From JBCCSZ01 sp039199225 (GTDB lineage: Bacteria > Bacteroidota > Bacteroidia > Chitinophagales > Saprospiraceae): 8,401 nt of DNA. How positions within the stretch are numbered: the first letter of the stretch is position 1; the number at the start of each line of letters is the position of its first letter. The notes beneath the pieces are model-generated. The model ran no database searches. It worked only from the letters and a program-made list of their open reading frames with translations, and was not told where the DNA came from. This document shows positions 6,080 through 8,401 of this stretch, one piece after another. The DNA lies in NCBI GenBank assembly GCA_039199225.1, contig JBCCSZ010000333.1, positions 1 through 8,401 of the forward strand. The letters are read 5' to 3'. The position numbers and the translations under genes were made by a program.

Positions 6080-8401
6080 TCAGTTTACTTTAAAGGTAAA
6101 AGTTGTTCGCAAGCCAGCCGCATTCCCCACTTCGTCAAATAAATCCTCGGATTTTAAGACGACCTTTTCCGGATCGTCTGCCTTTTGATTGATCACGGCA
6201 ATGCGGTCGCTGATGACCTGCTGGGAAGAAATGCTGCGCTTGATTTTCTTCTTTCGAATCAACTCTGCCGCTTTCTTTCGTCCAATGCCATTGTCCTCTA
6301 TGACGACCTTAATGCTGTCTTCCAAATCTTTGAAATGGAGCTTTAAGACACCTCGCTCTTTTTTGTGGAATAGCCCGTGTTTAAAGGAATTTTCAATGAT
6401 GGGCTGAATCAGCAAGGGTGGAATACTTTCTCCTGCATCTCGGAGCGAGTCCGACACCTTCATCTGTATGTCGACTTTGTCCTTGAAACGCAAAGCTTCC
6501 AAGTTGAGGTAAATCTCGATGAGTTGTATTTCCTCAGCAATGGGAATTTCATCCTTGTGGGAATACTCAAAGATGTAGCGGATGAGCCTGGAAAATTTGG
6601 ATAGGAAAAGAATGGCAGACTTTTCATCGTTGCGAGCTAAAAATAAAAGAATGGCATTCAAGGCATTGAAAATAAAATGTGGATTCATTTGCGCCCGCAA
6701 AGCGTCTGCTCTCAATTGCTGGATTTGTTGCAACAGCTCCTGTTCTTTTTGCTGCTGCCGGTAGCGGTAGCGGAAAATGAAATTGACAATCAAGGCGGTC
6801 AACAAGGCGATTCCTCCAATCACCAAGCAGCTAAACCACCAGGTACGCCAGTAGGGAGGACTGATGTTAATGTTCAAGGTGGCTGCCTGGGTGCTCCGCA
6901 CACCGTCGGCATTCAAGGCTTCCAGCTCAAATTGATAGTCTCCATAGCTCAGTTGCGGGAAGTGGACAAATTGTACGCCCTTAGGTATGTCGGTCCAGGT
7001 GGAGTCAATCCCCAGCATGCGATAGCGGTAATCGATTTTCTGGAAGCTCTTGATGGAAATCCCTCTGAATCCGATTTCCAGATTGTTTTGGTTGTATGGT
7101 AAGCTCAATTCATCGCCTTGCAGTGGGTAATCTGCTGCCCAAATCTTTAGCTGGTTGATGTGCAGGGCGGTCGGTGGAATCAGCTTTTCGATATCATCTA
7201 CTTCCAGTTGGAATAAGCCATCCTCTGTACCAACCAGCAGTTGCTCGCCACTTTGGTGTACGGAGTAGATGTTTTTACTGAGCATACCATCGGAGGCATT
7301 GACGTGGCGCATACTTCCGGTCCGGATATCGTAGCGGTTAATGCCTTCACTGTGGACAATCCATAGATAGGGCTCGTCACCGGCGTGTAAGTACCGGCAA
7401 GCATTGTTGCCCAGGCCATCTTCCACTGTCAAGCGAGTGTAAATGGAATCTCCCCGAATACCCACTACTCCGTTGGCTGCCGTCCCGACCCAGATGGTCG
7501 AATCGATGGTCTGATGGATGGATTCCACCTGTATTTCCAGTGGTTTTCCCCGATACTGTATGGCGATAGAGGAATCCTGTGGCTGTTCGAGGTAGTGCAA
7601 TTGGTTGGGCTTGCCAATCCAGATTTTTGGTACAAAGCGGTCTGTAAACAGTTGCTTGTTTCGGACATCCCGCCAGCTTTCCATCCGATTGGTCACATTC
7701 TCCGTCAAACTCTTATTGAAAATACAAAGACCACCAGCTGAGCCAAAGTGTATGTCATTGAGGTTCCACGGATCAACGCAGCTGGATTTGTAACCGCCAC
7801 TGGCCAGAATCAATGGAGCGGGCTCCATGCGATTCAGCAGTTTGCCTTCCAATAAAGCTGTTTTAGGGAGGTATTGGATGTGCTGGATACTTTTGATGTT
7901 GGAAAGGTCCAAGTAAAGCAAGACTAAGTCAGAGGGGGTTTCATGGACAGCATAAATCTCCTTGCAGTCTTTCTGCCAAAATAAGGGCTTTAGCTGTCCA
8001 TTTTTCCAATCGTAGATGTGTCCGTCATTGGTGAAAACCAACAGTTGCGCTCCAACTTTTTTGAGGAGCTTGATTTTATTGGATTGTAAACCGGAGTTTT
8101 CTGCCTTGAAGTGGAGTGTGCTTATATTGGGGATGTGGAACAAACCAGTTCCCAAAGAACCAAACCAATAGCTATTGTCTTTGCTATTGATCATGTTGTG
8201 TAAATACCTACCCTTGAGTACCCTATCTTGGTTGGGGAGTAAATAGACATCCCTACCGACGGAGTCCAAGACGATGGCACCACTTTCTGACAGCAGCCAA
8301 AAGTTTTTCTGATGGTCAATATCTATGTAGTTCACAAGGTCGAAGTCGTCAATCGGACCATGTAAGTAGTGCTTTCTCAGATTTTGCAAATCCACTTTGT
8401 A
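6080..8401 (-). CDS. Two-component regulator propeller sensor histidine kinase (LytS-like), 5' end outside window
   Basis: Membrane kinase of which the last 773 residues are visible; the frame is open to the right edge, so the start and signal peptide are missing. Numbering here runs from the Val codon GTG at 8395. Residues 1-400 contain repeated propeller blades of Reg_prop type (NSYWFGSLGTGLFHI 74-88, TIWVGTAANGVVGI 300-313, LWIVHSEGINRYDI 344-357, QLLVGTEDGLFQL 385-397). A Y_Y_Y domain follows (about 444-512, FRGISIKSFQKIDYRYRMLG), then one TM segment (about 519-541) and a short coiled coil (545-568). The His_kinase domain has MNPHFIFNALN (570-580) with His573 as phosphoacceptor. The ATPase domain shows IIENSFKHG (666-674) and DNGIGR (701-706), but the usual second glycine box is replaced by SISSQQVISDRIAVIN (721-736). 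The propeller should face the periplasm and sense a ligand or a partner protein. In Bacteroides such architecture, in hybrid form, senses glycans, but no glycan gene is seen here. It pairs with the LytTR regulator downstream. Confidence 0.95.
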   Translation of the reverse strand, partial: YKVDLQNLRKHYLHGPIDDFDLVNYIDIDHQKNFWLLSESGAIVLDSVGRDVYLLPNQDRVLKGRYLHNMINSKDNSYWFGSLGTGLFHIPNISTLHFKAENSGLQSNKIKLLKKVGAQLLVFTNDGHIYDWKNGQLKPLFWQKDCKEIYAVHETPSDLVLLYLDLSNIKSIQHIQYLPKTALLEGKLLNRMEPAPLILASGGYKSSCVDPWNLNDIHFGSAGGLCIFNKSLTENVTNRMESWRDVRNKQLFTDRFVPKIWIGKPNQLHYLEQPQDSSIAIQYRGKPLEIQVESIHQTIDSTIWVGTAANGVVGIRGDSIYTRLTVEDGLGNNACRYLHAGDEPYLWIVHSEGINRYDIRTGSMRHVNASDGMLSKNIYSVHQSGEQLLVGTEDGLFQLEVDDIEKLIPPTALHINQLKIWAADYPLQGDELSLPYNQNNLEIGFRGISIKSFQKIDYRYRMLGIDSTWTDIPKGVQFVHFPQLSYGDYQFELEALNADGVRSTQAATLNINISPPYWRTWWFSCLVIGGIALLTALIVNFIFRYRYRQQQKEQELLQQIQQLRADALRAQMNPHFIFNALNAILLFLARNDEKSAILFLSKFSRLIRYIFEYSHKDEIPIAEEIQLIEIYLNLEALRFKDKVDIQMKVSDSLRDAGESIPPLLIQPIIENSFKHGLFHKKERGVLKLHFKDLEDSIKVVIEDNGIGRKKAAELIRKKKIKRSISSQQVISDRIAVINQKADDPEKVVLKSEDLFDEVGNAAGLRTTFTFKVN

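Noticed and set aside
6677..7102. Plus-strand frame of 141 codons
   Set aside because: Lies wholly antisense to the propeller kinase; low-complexity Leu/Gln-rich start and no family pattern.
8393..8395. GTG as the start of the propeller kinase
   Set aside because: The frame stays open upstream to the edge, there is no signal peptide after this codon, and propeller sequence begins at once, so the true start lies outside the window.

Overview
The window looks like chromosomal DNA from a member of the Bacteroidota. The evidence is a one-piece sensor kinase with a periplasmic beta-propeller, Y_Y_Y domain and LytS-type kinase, paired with a LytTR regulator. Further evidence is a TonB-dependent receptor with an N-terminal carboxypeptidase-regulatory-like domain, and start regions that mostly lack a Shine-Dalgarno sequence. 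A Saprospiria/Lewinella-like source is plausible from the protein style and moderate GC, but this is only an impression.

All five well-supported genes are on the minus strand, so they read from right to left. (1) 8401-6080: large hybrid-propeller sensor histidine kinase, cut by the right edge. (2) 5978-5235: its likely partner, a LytTR response regulator. (3) 5123-4092: lipoprotein of the DUF3089 alpha/beta-hydrolase-like family. (4) 4064-2904: two-TM HisKA-type sensor kinase with no adjacent response regulator. (5) 2899-248: TonB-dependent outer-membrane receptor of the hemoglobin/transferrin/lactoferrin-type branch. The left 247 bases are AT-rich and hold no firm gene. A short open frame (91 to 1, minus strand) may be the start of another gene running off the left edge.

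Spacing suggests two blocks. The propeller kinase and LytTR regulator are 101 bases apart and form a classic sensor-regulator pair. The lipoprotein, orphan kinase and TonB receptor are packed tightly (27 and 4 bases apart) and probably form one transcript. A 111-base gap separates the blocks and carries a perfect 10-bp inverted repeat (5135-5144 / 5212-5221), the best candidate for a regulatory element here.

A reasonable but unproven reading is a surface uptake or sensing module: an outer-membrane receptor, an envelope lipoprotein with a serine-hydrolase-like centre, and two membrane kinases. Each gene belongs to a recognisable family. I do not see a clearly new system; the arrangement, the inverted repeat and a cysteine-bounded insert in the receptor are the points most worth checking.
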